Assembly: GCA_014898415.1 (NCBI GenBank)
Contig: RCTD01000001.1
Coordinates: 1,674,001-1,738,000 of the forward strand
DNA from: Stromatinia cepivora
Lineage: Eukaryota; Ascomycota; Leotiomycetes; Helotiales; Sclerotiniaceae
Direction of reading: 5' to 3'
DNA: 64,000 nt
This document shows, one piece after another, positions 24,123 to 36,518 of the stretch; the first letter of the stretch is position 1, and the number at the start of each line of letters is the position of its first letter. Both the position numbers and the translations under genes were made by a program. The notes beneath the pieces are model-generated. The model did not search any database. It saw only the letters and a list, made by a program, of their open reading frames with translations, and was not told the origin of the DNA.

Positions 24123-26327
24123 ATAACAATATTTAATCATCTTATTTTCAATTAATATAACAAATAATATAATAAATTAGATTCTAATTTTATCGTTTTA
24201 TTTAATCATCAATTTATAAATGAAATATTATCAATAATTTGTAATATATTCTTAAATAGAAAAATAAACTTCCCCAAAATTTATTTACGAATTATAATCC
24301 TTAATCTGAAATTATTCTTTTTAATATATCGAAATCTTTAAAAATATATCAAAACAGAATCTTTATTAATTTGAATAAGATTATCGTTTTATTAATTAAA
24401 ATATATTAAATAAATTTTGTATATTTATTAATAACAATAAAAATAATATTATATATATATTTATTTATCTTTAAAGAAAATAAATTTGTAATAAAATCCA
24501 TTATTATTTTTTTTCAAAAACCAAAAAGAAATAATAGAATTTATAATTCATTATAAAACCAATAATACTTTATAATTATTTACTAATAAATAATATATAT
24601 TCATATATACTTTTTTATATCTTTCATTATATTAAACCAAAAATACTTGTTTTTCAAGATCTTCTAGATTTTCTTAATACCTTAATAATCTTTTATAAGA
24701 TTATTATAATGAATCTCCAAGATTTCGATCTTTATAGTTTTATTTAACAATATAAAAGTATGTTTATTATAAATAAATAAATTATCAATATTGATTTTGC
24801 AAAATACAATATCTTCAATTAAACCATATTGATGCTTCAAATACTCTTTACTTTTTGTAAAATCATTATTCTTTTGAAATTATAATAAAATATTTCTTAT
24901 TAATTTTGATATTGATTCAAATATTGATTCATCATTAATTAATATATTAATTATCCAATATAATATCGATTATTTACAATCAATTCTTATCAATAATTCT
25001 TTAGAATCATATAAAAACAAATTATACCTTTTTTATTAAAAGAAATTTATAATATTCTATAAAGATTCCGTTTTTACTTTTAAAAGAAAAAAAATTACAG
25101 TTATTATTATAATACTTTTCAATTTATTCTATAATATAAATAACATTTAATTAATATTATTCATATTTTCTATATAATCTAATCATTTCGATAAATATTA
25201 ATAGAATTTAATTTGTTCGATTTATAAATGATTATAAAATTATAAACAATCAAAATTTCGATTTATTATATTTATTTATCACTGAATTTTTTTTTCTTTA
25301 TAAAATATTGAAGATTGTTATGATCCATTTTGATTATAATGATATATCAATTATTCGCAATATAATACTATTATTAAATAAAAACTATATGAATAATCAA
25401 AAGTTCCTAATTATAAATGAAATACTTTTATTCTATTAGATTAAACTTTTATAAATAAAAAATAATAGAATTGTTTATATTATCGAAAAATAATTAAAAG
25501 AGTATATATCCTAATATAAATTCAGAAATATCGATTTCAATTAAGATTTGAAATATTGAATCAAAATATCGGAGTATCGATATTGTAATAAAGATTTCTT
25601 TTAAATTATCAAAGATATTTTAAATCTTTTTTATTCATTTGAATTTCAATAAAACTTTTCCCTTTTTGATATTTTACGATAGACTTATTAAATTATAAAC
25701 GATTTACAAAAAGATTATAATAAATCATTAATAAAAGTTTATAAAATCTAAAAAGATTTAAATTTCGCAAAAGGATATCGATATTGATCATTTGATAATG
25801 ATTTGAATTCTATTCGATTTTATAATAATATCTTTCCTTGATATAATAAAACTCAGAAATTTCATTTTGTATATATAGAATATATATTTCTTTAATTTGA
25901 TATAGAGTTTATATTCAAATAATCTAATAAGGATTTTATGAATATTAATAATATAGGTTTCTTTATTTTTGGAATAAATAAAAATATTATTTAGATATAT
26001 AATATAAATACTATTTATAAAATCAACGAGTATTTGGTTGATATATATTTAAAAGATAATAAGGATATTGATCAAACTGAAAGGTATAATTAAATATTTG
26101 AATTGTTTATAATGAATATAAAGTAATATTTTCCATTTATCGCCTTTTTATATATATATTTAATAATATATATTTTTAAGATCGAGTTTTATAAAGAAGA
26201 TTTTTTGTTTTAAGTGATTTAATGATTCGTTAATTAGAAATAAAGGAATATAATTCTTTTTTATAATTCGATTAAGGTTATAATAATCGATAATTATCTT
26301 CTTTCTTTAGAATAAATATAATCAGAA
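24123..26327 (-). pseudogene. Gypsy-2 copy J1, integrase to RT part
   Basis: This minus-sense sequence is collinear with J3 (about 57251-59450) and J2 (50415-52320). It covers the integrase core and RNase H and reaches the reverse transcriptase, whose YLDD box has become YLNN at 25986-25997. The left end is cut by the LTR of copy B. The right end is interrupted by element G, which duplicated CAGAA (26323-26327 and 41012-41016); J1 resumes at 41017. It is the most heavily mutated of the three Gypsy-2 copies and has almost no open frame. Confidence 0.8.
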
Positions 26328-26647
26328 TGTTACGGGAGCTGCCTCTAGGGTCATGTGGAAGTGGCTAGAGATCTTTCGAGATAGTTTAGACTAGACTTCA
26401 AATAGGAATTCAATAAGGTTAGTAACTGGTTGCAATTCTTGTAATTATAGTAATGAAATTAATGATTGTTCTTAAATACAAAGTTTTATATTATAATAAA
26501 ACCTATTTTCTTATATAGATCTTCGTTCTCTATTATCCCATTGATTTTATTATATCCCATCAAATAAAAGCAATGAAATCCAATAGAAATCTCTAATCCC
26601 ATAACTTCCTGATTATATAATTCGATATATTGGATACCATCATAACA
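26328..26647 (-). repeat. 3' LTR of Gypsy-3 copy G
   Basis: 320 bp. In window orientation the left part (TGTTACGGGAGCTGCC) is intact while the right part is mutated. The partner LTR shows the opposite pattern, so each keeps what the other lost. Confidence 0.9.
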
Positions 26648-26705
26648 CTATCCCCTTTCTAATTTAGCGTTTATTTCAAGTGTTCATAAAATAAATTTCC
26701 TTTAT

Positions 26706-27329
26706 TTGATTAATTCTATAATGTTTTCCTTTTTGTTTGTTATAATATCCATTATTCGTTTTTCAAAATCTATTATTAATTGTAAAAATATTTATTTTCG
26801 TTTTAAAGATAAAGATATCATTATATCTTACAAATGTAGTTGCTGTTTGGAGAAGAATCTTGAATATCGGGTACTTCCAAATGCTATACGCTATAATGAA
26901 TGTATAAAGAATGTAAGCAATAATCGTTGTAATATATATGGCCATTCTATAGGCGATTGTATTAATTCTGAAGAAGAGCACCTTGAATTCGAAAAGGAGA
27001 AGGCTGCGAATGTTATAATTGAAACAATTGCTCGACTGGTTTGCCTGTGAAGGCAGAAATATATTTTGCGGAAAAAAACTGGCAAAATGCTTCAATATAA
27101 TCTTTGTACTATTAAAGCTCTTGAAGAGTTTAAGGTTGAGGAATAGCGATTGGAAAATGAAAAGGAAAAGGAGTTGGCATTTGTCTCTATTGCTGGTCCT
27201 AGCAATAGTTCCTTTATTTTCGATTCTTCTTCTTTAAACCCTTCGATCCTAAATTCAATGGATTTTCCTTCCTTTTGGGCAAATCCGGATATTGTTGATG
27301 AAACGCCTTCAATTTCTCAGGGCAATTGA
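26706..27329 (+). pseudogene. Antisense Zn(II)2Cys6-like accessory gene of Gypsy-3
   Basis: It lies on the strand opposite gag-pol, starting about 60 bp inside the 3' LTR and ending (TGA 27327-27329) almost against the end of the chromodomain gene. The first 114 codons are open. Residues 44-75 carry Cys-x2-Cys-x6-Tyr-x8-Tyr-x2-Cys-x8-Cys. The two Tyr codons (TAT) are each one transition from TGT, so the ancestor had six cysteines spaced as in a Zn(II)2Cys6 cluster. An acidic, coiled-coil-like helix follows (EEEHLEFEKEKAANVI, then LENEKEKELAF after a frame change), then a Ser/Pro/Phe-rich tail ending ISQGN. I recall proteins with this cysteine pattern as common near fungal transposons, function unknown. 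No RT or integrase feature is present. Confidence 0.65.
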
Positions 27330-27345
27330 GATTTGTTCTTGATTC

Positions 27346-28223
27346 CTATGAATTTTCGGTGTGTAAATAATCTAACCATTTGATTAAATATTTGATTATG
27401 CCTCTAATATATTTACAATCTAGTATTATTTCGACATCGTATATAACATTCGGATTGACTGATTCGATTTCCGTTAATAGCATATTCGGCACTCCTAATA
27501 ATACTAATTCAAACAAGGATATATAGAATACTGAATGGATATTTATCATATCTAATAGTTTTAATTGATAATTGACAATTTCTATTACCTTATCAATCTT
27601 GAATAATCCTAATTTCCTATAATCAAATTTATTGCTTAATCTTTTGGTTTCGATATTTCATTATAATAAATAAACTTTATCCCCCTCTTTAAGCATAGAT
27701 TCCATACTATATTTCGTATTATAATAAACTACTGTTCTGAATAATATAAATCTTAAATCAAGAGTAAGCTGCTTTTATAAATCCTTTAATTATTCGACTT
27801 ATATTATTGCTGATTCGATATTAACTTCCTGTAATATCAATATTTGATATACTTTAGGATTGAACCCAAAATTAGCATATACTGATATAATCTTTATGAT
27901 TTCCGTTTCCGATATATTATATACGAATTATACCATAGATAATAATTCTACTCAATTATCCTATCGATAATTTATATAACATCTAAGATATACTTCTATT
28001 ATCTAATTAATCCTTTCTATTTAATCATTTATTTATAAATAAAAAACTATGGATAACTTTCTTTTAATATTCATTAATACTAATAAGATAATCCAGAATT
28101 TCAAGATAAAAAGCTTATCTCTATCCAAGATTATCTCATTTGATATTCCATATATACTTATTATAACCCTAAAGAATATATATACTAATTGTTCAACAAT
28201 CTATATTTCTTTGAATAATATTA
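27346..28223 (-). pseudogene. Gypsy-3 integrase C-terminus and chromodomain
   Basis: On the minus strand KRLSNKFDYRKLGLF is followed by FKIDKVIEIVNYQLKLLDM and VFYISLFELVLLG, the GPY/F-type end of integrase. A chromodomain follows (YDVEIILDCKYIRGIIKYLI, then KWLDYLHTENS, 27549 to 27346). The expected Trp after ENS is a stop, consistent with TGG to TAG/TGA. Chromodomains steer integration to heterochromatin, which fits the nested location. The upstream half of integrase lies beyond the Copia-2 insertion, at 36519 onward. Confidence 0.88.
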
Positions 28224-28532
28224 TGTCACGGAAAGCCCCGCAATCCCCTGTATCTTATGAAGGATCAAAGTGTATGCTTTCCAATCGGAATGAAGGATCT
28301 ACTAGCCCTTACCAATCTATCAATTGATAAGGTGATCCTGATATATTAATAAATAAAGATCTAGTCTAATTAAAATATATATCAATTAGATAATTATTCA
28401 TTTATTTTATATATACAGTTCTTGATTCATATAATCAAGGGCAAATCATTCAATTCTTTTACTCTACTAATCATATGTACCATCTATTCCCCGATCCTTG
28501 AAAGTACTCTATAATTATACTATCCTGTAATA
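28224..28532 (+). repeat. 5' LTR of Copia-2 copy H
   Basis: TGTCACGGAAAGCCCCGC to CTGTAATA. The first 110 bp look unmutated, the remainder carries RIP-type changes. Confidence 0.9.
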
Positions 28533-28789
28533 GTTATAAACTCAATAACCTTTAAAATCTATGCAATTTTCTATCCAATGATTATTAAGTACTTAAGGGA
28601 TCATTTTTAAAATATCATTCCTATTTCATTTATAATTCAATATTTATATCAATTCAATTATTTTTATTCAATATAACAAAAAATCAAAACGATCTTTTTT
28701 TTACAATCCATACTTAATAACCAGAATGATATCTATACTTGAAAAATAAATATTAAATTCAAGGAATCTGGAATTCAGTTAATCTAAAG

Positions 28790-29950
28790 AACAACCTGTT
28801 TGTTTCTATATCAGTGATATTCATTCCAAGCTTCGATTTAACGAATGAACTTATCTATATTCAGATCGATTAGCTTTTAATCAAATCATTTGTTTTATTT
28901 TCCATTATCGATTTTCAAGCCAAATACGATCAAAAGAAACAAACTCAATATCAAAAGGAATTCTCGGAATATCTTATAGCGATTCAATCCAGGGAAGATA
29001 TTAATAGAGATACGAAGATGAAAGATTCTAATGGTAATATATCAGGATCTATTCCTAATAAACCTATTATTCTATTTCCAATCACCTTCCAAAAAATCTC
29101 TTTCGAACTTACCTTTTTCCAATTGGAATATCGATACCGATAATAAGAATATATATAGAATTACAAAGCTTTTTGTAACGTTTACAAATAGATCGAATCG
29201 TTAATTGATCAAGTATATTTTATAAAACTATTCATTTTTAATTAGGGTATTATAATTCTTTTATTCAAGACGATTATCAATATATTCAAAAAGAAGCTTG
29301 TATTTACAGTAATTATTGCTAAGCTCGCAATACTATAAGAATATCGATCTATTCTAATATAAACCTCGTTCGGCAAAACCGATTTTATCAAATAATATAG
29401 GGATTGGATTATAGCCTATACCAAAGTTTTTGTATACAAGATTATTGAAGTACAGAATAAAGTCGTTATCAATATTTTTCTATAAGCCATTAATATTAGA
29501 ATGCTTTCAATCTGAACAAATACTATAATTATATAGATCGAGATAAACAATCAATTTGGATTATTCAATCTCTTATTCAAACAATTCGGAAATATTTTTG
29601 AAGGATTAATCTTCCAGGATTCTATTTCCCTAAAAGCTAAAAGAGGAGTATATTCTATATTTATCTTTTTTCAAAATGATAAAAAATTTAAGAAGAATAA
29701 AAAGAATATCAATTCTGGAAATAATCAGGGGATCAAGAAGATCTGGGAATATCCTTGTAGAACCGAATCTAAATGGAATAATGGAATTGATCATAACTAC
29801 ATTATATACAATTGTAAAGTTATAGAGTTAATGCTTATTGGAAGAATCAATCCACCGCTTAAAAGGGTATTCAGCAAAAACGAACTACAAGCAATTAGGG
29901 ATCGAGCAAGATTGTATTTATAGAAGCAATTTCATTTTAATTGGATTAAA
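28790..29950 (+). pseudogene. Copia-2 gag
   Basis: This region lies between the 5' LTR leader and the protease. Readable blocks include a Lys/Gln-rich stretch near 28920-28990 and, near 29755-29830, a Cys/His-containing segment (CRTESKWNNGIDHNY, then YNCK) where the nucleic-acid-binding knuckle of gag is expected. Stops and frame changes are frequent. Assigned by position and the Cys/His block. Confidence 0.5.
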
Positions 29951-31620
29951 AGGAAATGAATAAAAGGTTTTATTGATCCTTCAGGACCTTCAATTAATAC
30001 TGCTATTTTGGATGCTCAATATAATCAATTAGGGGTATACTTTATAATAATAAGAATATATCATTTATTTAATAATATTTTATTTGATAATTGTTGTATT
30101 ATATATATCATAAACAATATATCTTTATTGAATGATTATCGATATCAATTATTCGATCCCAATGATCTTATAGAAATAGGTATTTCCAGTTTCCAAATTC
30201 TAGAATGCAGGGTTTGTATTATCAAAGGGATTATCAAAAGAGAAGGTTATTCTAATAATGATTTGATCTTGAACAATATAGTATTCATCCCTGGTTTTTA
30301 TATCAATATTATCTCGAAGGTTCGATTGAAGAAAGTTGGCTTATAATTCTTAGAATATAATTGTACTCTTTATAAAGAAAATCATACAAATAATATAATA
30401 ATTATTCAATGCATTTATATTGAAAATCTTGTATTCTTAGAATACAAATCATTTTTTATTTATTCGAATATTCTTTTATCTATTCCTATAAACAATCCTT
30501 TTATAATATATTCAATAATGAACAGAAAAATAAACAAAGCATTTCATCGTTTTTACAATCCATTTTTTTCAAGAGAAGATACAAGTGAAATATAGTATAA
30601 ATACTCCGGGTATTTGGAGAAGGAAACTTTTGAACATTTAGTATTTGCAATGCAAAACATCAAAATAAAAGGTATTATTCATTCCAATTACATTAATTGT
30701 ATTTATATTCATACAAAGCAAATCATTTTTTGTACTCCAAATGATCGTCAGCCACTTCGGCCCTTCTACAAAATCCAATAGGATCTTTTTGATTTCGATA
30801 AAGAATATAACAATATATTATAGTTTCTATTAATCAAAGAAATATATTATAGTAAGATCTTTTTATATCCAATTTATTGTAAAATATATGATAAAGTATT
30901 TATAATTATTCAAAGCTTTATAATCTAGGTTTATTGTAAGTATAGTTTAATGATTATAATGATCAAGTAGGATAATGATATATCTATTATTGGAGTTATG
31001 GAAGTAATGTTATTTGAGAAATGGATCAAGCAAGAAAGTATCGAATTCGAATTATCCTTATCTTATATATATAAATCCAATAGAGAATCAGAATGTGTAG
31101 AACAAGAAATAATTACAAAACAGATAAAAATATGGATTACAATAGGTTTACCAAACAAATTGTAGATGGAAATAATACAAATTGTTATTTATCTATATAA
31201 TATAAATCCTTTGAAGGCTAAATCCTTTAAATCGTTTAATGAAATATTTAATATATAATTCTGTGATTACTTTTGTAAAGATAATCCTTTGTTTGTAAAG
31301 AAAATATCTAATAATCTCTATTCCAATTGAAATGGAATCTACAGATATAGATATCAAGTTTACTTTTTGGATAAGAATAAAGAAACTAGAATTAATAGGA
31401 AATGGTATAAAATCAATTCTCAAATATATATTGGATATTTAATGAACTATATCCCAGGTATATTGATTTACTGTATATAGATATTCAAGTTCGATAAAGT
31501 TATTGTTATTTGAAATATAATGTTCAATAAGGAATTCATTTATTGTATGGATTTTATCAATCGAATGATTGATATTTATATTATAGAAAAGCTTAAGTAG
31601 TTTGTTAGAGTCTTTGATCT
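29950..31620 (+). pseudogene. Copia-2 protease and integrase
   Basis: The protease (about 30008-30346, open for 112 codons) contains the FDNCC segment in place of the catalytic DSG-C/A box, and the typical C-terminal block NNIVFIPGFYINIISKVRLK. Integrase follows: a GYLEKETFEHLVFAMQN pre-integrase segment, Cys/His pairs near 30700-30735 (INCIYIHTKQ), then a core with QWDLFDFD-like residues, the QDND segment near 30970, and EQEIITKQIKIWI near 31100. It is recognisably a Copia integrase although the catalytic acids cannot all be verified. A few stops interrupt it. Confidence 0.75.
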
Positions 31621-34270
31621 ATAAGATTATATCGAAATGGATGGGATAATCATTCAAAACGAGGATAATCATGAAGATTTCATTTATCTATCTATTTTCA
31701 TGGATCGAAAAATCCTTGATTTATTCATCAAGTGTATTTCAGATCTACTATTTATAAACAAATTGGTTTCGGGGGTAGATACAGATCTGAAGGGTGATGA
31801 TAAAAATAAAAAAATCGATTTAGGATTATCCAATCCATTTAATCCTTTAGATGATAAGGATAAGGTATATAATGAAAATATATAAGTATCGATTGATCCT
31901 TTTATTAAAGAAACTGAAGAAACTGATTCTTTTATTGAGGAATAATTATATCACGCGAGTAAAAATATTGATATTGTTCAAGGAAATGTCTGTAATAATA
32001 ATACGGATTCCGACTTCATTGAATATATTGATATAGGGAATATGAAATATAAATCTATTGATCGTATTATCGAAGTTCTTTGTGGTGTATACAAAAGTGA
32101 TTCAAAGATTGTTTTAATCGATCAATTTCAATATTCTAAAAGGAAGTATATATATTAGAATGATCAATTAAAGTATTCTATAAAAGAAATCCAATTATTA
32201 TAAAGATTACTAAACCTTATATATTCATTTAATCGATTTATAAAGAATTTACGGATTCATAATCTCGAATAAATATTTAAAAGAGTTTATATTATAAGGA
32301 TTGAAATACTTAAGGCTTAAATCAATCCGTCTGAATTTCAATTATACAATTATTATTCGGAGTTACCTTTCTTCCGGAAATCATTTGGTTTTTGTATCCC
32401 AAAACAATTAGTATATATATAAAAGTAATTGTATATATAATAATACTATTAAAAAAGTAATTCTAATACTGAATTTTATATAGAAATTGTTATATCTTAA
32501 AGAATAGGTTTAATAGGATTACTCTGTTTAAACAATTTTCATTTTATATTCTAATTTGATTAGCAAGGAATGAATAATATAAAAGAATATTCTTAATTTG
32601 TAACAATTCATAATATAATCATCATTGGAATTGAAGCAAAACCATCATTTCCTTCTATCTGGTTTATAATCAATGGATTATAAATAATATTATTTCCTTG
32701 AATTCATATATTTGCAATTTCAAAATTACTTTGTTTTTATTATCAATTAGAAGATCATTAAATGGGATATTGGTTTAAATAGAATTGTGATCTTGAAGTT
32801 AATAACCTTAAGATTAGAAAAATCTAATATGAAATCGATTCTGGATTGGAATCTATAAAACCGATCCTTTTTTAATGAATATTTATATATAAATATAATG
32901 ATCAAGATTTAATTATTCATTATCATTTATATTTAATAATACAAAAAGATCTCCAGATTAAGAATACTATTGAGATTATTTATGCCGTTATATTAATAGG
33001 CCGATCATTCTGAATCGTAATAGTAATTATTGTTAAATATAATCTCGAAACAAAGTAATATAATGTAATCAATATTTTCGTCAATACTCTATACGATCCT
33101 TTCAGTATTCCAATTATATACTATCTATTTGATAGATACAAAATCCCAAATAAAAATGTTATAATCGATCGAACTTTATATAATCTATGAGATTCCCTAA
33201 TTATATAGTTTAGGGATTTCATTTGGATATTCAAAAAATTAGGATTAATATAATATAAGGAGGAATTATATTTATATATTAATCTAGAGTATATTATTAT
33301 GATTCTTTTTTTTATAAACGATGTTTAAATCATTTATTATAAAAAAAAACAAATCAATTGTTATAAAGATTATTAAAAGAATCAAAACTATATATAAATT
33401 ACAAAATCTGGGAAATACTAAATGATTTCTAGGTATATATATATTTTGTAATTGATTTAAGAAAAAGTTATAGTTAATTTATAATATATATATTAAGAAG
33501 ATTGTTAAGAAATTCAAAACAATAAATGGGATAATAAATATATTGCTTTTGATAATAGTATTTCGGAAAAATCAGGGTCAAGTTCCTATATATATTATAA
33601 AAATATATCAAAAGAAAATGAATTTAATATTATATATTGTAATTATTATAAAAACAGATATATTATTCGCTATTTTGCAATTGAGCTATTATTTGATCAA
33701 CTCATTGAGCGATTATATAAAAGCTATCGATCATTGTTTACAATATCTATGGAATACAAGATATCTTATAATCCAATATAACAATGATCAAATATTACAA
33801 CTTTTCATTTTCTCAGATACTTTTTTTATGGATGATCCAGATACTTGCCGATCATTCTAAGGGTATATTATATCCCTTTTCGATAGTTTAATTGTATGGA
33901 AAATGTTTAAACAAAACATTATGATTATTTTGATTATCGAAATAAAGCTTCTCGGAATTAAGTGTATATCAAAAGAAACTATGGTAATCCTATATTTCTT
34001 AAAAGAGATTGATCTAATAATGAAAAAGTTTGTAATAATCTTTTGTAATAATCAGCAAATGATCAAATTGATGGTTGATGAGAATAAGCGGATCATTATG
34101 AAACTATATTATATCGATATCCAAAATATATGATTATATTAAGAATATTCAAAAAGGAACTTTTATATAATCTATTTATCGATCATTAATATGATTACTG
34201 ACGGATTCATTAAGAATTTTACAAGACAAAAGTTCGAATACTTTCGATCCCTTTTCAATCTATAAGATAT
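31620..34270 (+). pseudogene. Copia-2 reverse transcriptase and RNase H
   Basis: A linker at 31637-31885 is open (Asp/Lys-rich, LSNPFNPLDDKDK). Reverse transcriptase follows, with YNVINIFVNTLYDP near 33060 and IIDRTLYNL near 33160. The active-site box is FIND at 33311-33322 instead of the family FVDD/YVDD. RNase H is well preserved: KAIDHCLQYLWNTRYLI and FSDTFFMDDPDTCRS (33543-33860), then CNNQQMIKLMVDENKRIIMK (to 34133) and QKFEYFRSLFNL as the normal Copia end. The loss of Asp at FIND would abolish polymerase activity. Confidence 0.82.
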
Positions 34271-34278
34271 AAGTAATA

Positions 34279-34367
34279 GGATTATAGAGCTTGAATAACG
34301 ACGATTATAAAGCTTGAATAATGATAATCTGGATTATAAAGTTTGAGTAACAATAATCTGAAGCTTG
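34279..34367. repeat. Three degenerate ~28-bp tandem repeats after Copia-2 pol
   Basis: Units of the form GATTATAAAGCTTGAATAAYG, with or without a TAATCTG spacer, occur three times directly after the RNase H end and before the antisense frames. The role is unknown. Confidence 0.65.
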
Positions 34368-34483
34368 TATTTCTTTCTTTTGATGTAAATAAAATGAGTC
34401 CTATTTAGTATCCCAGATTATTATACTTTTCTATGATACACTCCAATTCGTGTACTTTATATTCATTGGGAAATAAAGAACAA

Positions 34484-35857
34484 TTAAAATCGATCATTTT
34501 TCCGTTTTTCATTTTCCTGTCCTCGAAGAAGGATAAGCTTTTTTCTAAGTTTAATAGCTTGAAGTTTAAATAAAAGAACCTTTAGATTATTTGTAATAGT
34601 TAAGGAATAAAAAACAATTAAAACAATCAAAATTATTGATATCATTAATATTATAGGAATTAAAGGATTATCCCTTTTTTTCCTTTTCTTTGGATATACC
34701 ACTCATTCTTTTTTCTTTTTCTTTTCTATTATTCTTTCCCCCCCATCCCCATCATCATTTTCCGAAATCATAATATACTTTTTTTATTCAATCTTTCGAG
34801 GATTCCAATGAGTAATATAATGAGGAGAGGGGGAACGACGATATAGAGGCGAAAGAATAATTTCTCTTTTCTCTTTGATCTCTAGTATCACTTTTATTGT
34901 AATTCTGTATCCCTGCTTGAACTATACAATTAATGATTAGTATACTATAAAGATAGAAGATAAATGAAGAACTTATTTTCGAATTTTGCTGATAAATAGC
35001 GATATAGTAATTTACTAAAGGATAGAGGAAAGCCGGCAAAAGAGTATACAAATGAATATTACAATTCTAATATTGATGATTATTCGGTTTAAAAGAATCA
35101 ATAAAGCATTCGCCATAGAAATTATATCTCCTAGCGATTAACGATTTTATATATCGAATATATAAATAATCGTTCCTTTTCCTACGATTCCCTTTATCTT
35201 TTATTTTGACTAAAAAGTCAACAATTTTCAACAACCTTTTTTCTCTCTCTTCTTTATCTAATTCATCATCCAAAAAACCCGGCATCGAAGAATCAAATAA
35301 ATCATCATCATCAAATAAAGAAACACTCCCTCTTTTCTCTCCTTTATCAAACAACCTTTACCTTGACAACTACAAATACAAAATTAGTAAAACCTTTCAA
35401 TTATATAATAAAATTCAAGAATGAAATCTACCTCCAAATTATTATTTGAATCCATAACTAACAATTGATTATGACAAACAGCAATTCCTTCGACAAAGGG
35501 GAACAGTTTCTGAAATAAATGATTACATATTATTTTAGAAACAAATTTAATTAAATCATACTTTCAAAAATCGATATTTTAATTCATTATCTATATTGAA
35601 TTTATTAATTCTTTTTGTTTGATTTATTAATCCTTCGAAGAAGTATTAGGATCTTTTTTCGCATTCGATTCTTTTAAAGCTTTCTTTTTAACCACTATTT
35701 GCTTAATACAATTGAGATTCATTTGCTTAACCTTTTTAAACCCCGAAATCTTAAGTATAATAATGATTAATAAAAACTTGATTAAAACAAAAACAAAAAT
35801 ACGAAAAGGGGATCTATATATCTTTAAAAATTCATTCATTTTATTTTGCCATTGCAA
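34484..35857 (-). pseudogene. Antisense accessory frames of Copia-2 (membrane and acidic segments)
   Basis: On the strand opposite gag-pol four frames follow one another. First is 35857-35627 (76 codons, a hydrophobic segment IFVFVLIKFLLIIIIL then a Lys-rich tail). Next is 35354-35067 (95 codons: acidic SLFDDDDLFDSSMPGFLDDE, then basic RNRRKRND-like residues). Then 35051-34788 continues in the same frame after one stop, and 34702-34484 (72 codons) has a basic stretch and a membrane helix (IPIILMISIILIVLIVFYS). The DNA keeps many CA/TC dinucleotides, unlike the TA-dominated surroundings. I recognise no family. They may be exons or fragments of one gene, or unrelated chance frames; the acidic block is the most convincing. 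Confidence 0.4.
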
Positions 35858-36204
35858 TCAATATATTATAATCTAGCAACTATATATATTCTCAATTGTT
35901 ATATTGTAGAATCGATTATTCATCTGTATTCTCCCGATAGAAAACTTTCTTTTTATTATTCAAAATCTTGATTTTGAAGAATATTATAGGTAGTAAGTCG
36001 AAGATTAAAAGAAATTTGCGATTTATATATAATCAAATTCTTTTTTATTCCAAGGATATCAAAATTATTTCAGGTTTATATATTATATTATTTCTTTGTT
36101 GATATTATTTTATAATCGTTTCATATATTTATTCACGAATTATATGAATTGCCATTTTCTATATCTTTTCATTTGTTTCAGATCGCTTTTCGATTTGGGG
36201 GGTG

Positions 36205-36513
36205 TATTATAGAAAGCTCTGTAATCTTTTATATCTTATGAAGGATTAAAGTATATATTTTTCAATCGGAATGAAGGATTTATTAATCCTTATCAATTTA
36301 TCAATTGATAAGGTGATCCTGATATATTAATAAACAAAGATTTAATTTAATTAAAATATATATCAACTAGATAACCATTCATTTGTTCTATATATACAGC
36401 TTTTAATTTATATAATCAAGAGTAAGTTATTCAATTCTTTTACTTTATCAATCATGTGTACCATTTATTCCCCGATCCCTGAAAGTGCTCTGTAATCATA
36501 CTATCCCGTGATA
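36205..36513 (+). repeat. 3' LTR of Copia-2 copy H, with preceding purine tract
   Basis: 309 bp, mutated start TATTATAGAAAGC for TGTCACGGAAAGC, end CCCGTGATA, then TATTA. The run GATTTGGGGGGTG just upstream (36192-36204) is the polypurine tract and confirms plus-strand sense. Confidence 0.9.
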
Positions 36514-36518
36514 TATTA

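Larger units (their letters stand above)
28224..36513 (+). mobile_element. Copia-2 copy H, nested in the integrase gene of element G
   Basis: Two 309-bp LTRs (28224-28532 and 36205-36513) and a TATTA duplication (28219-28223 and 36514-36518) bound an 8290-bp element. Plus-strand coding follows Ty1/Copia order. A GGGGGG purine tract (about 36194-36204) precedes the 3' LTR. The element is long for Copia because about 1.9 kb between RNase H and the 3' LTR is not part of pol; this stretch holds the antisense frames listed separately. Confidence 0.93.

Noticed and set aside
26763..27095. Minus-strand frame of 110 codons opposite the Zn(II)2Cys6-like gene
   Set aside because: It is the shadow of the cysteine-cluster frame; the plus strand has the recognisable motif and the conserved-looking C-terminus.
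27346..27549. Chromodomain as a stand-alone host heterochromatin protein
   Set aside because: It directly follows the GPY/F end of integrase on the same strand inside an LTR-bounded element, so it is the element's own targeting domain.
35206..35424. Plus-strand Ser-rich 72-codon frame
   Set aside because: Complement of the acidic minus-strand frame; Ser/Asn runs are expected opposite Asp/Glu-rich codons. Not fully excluded.
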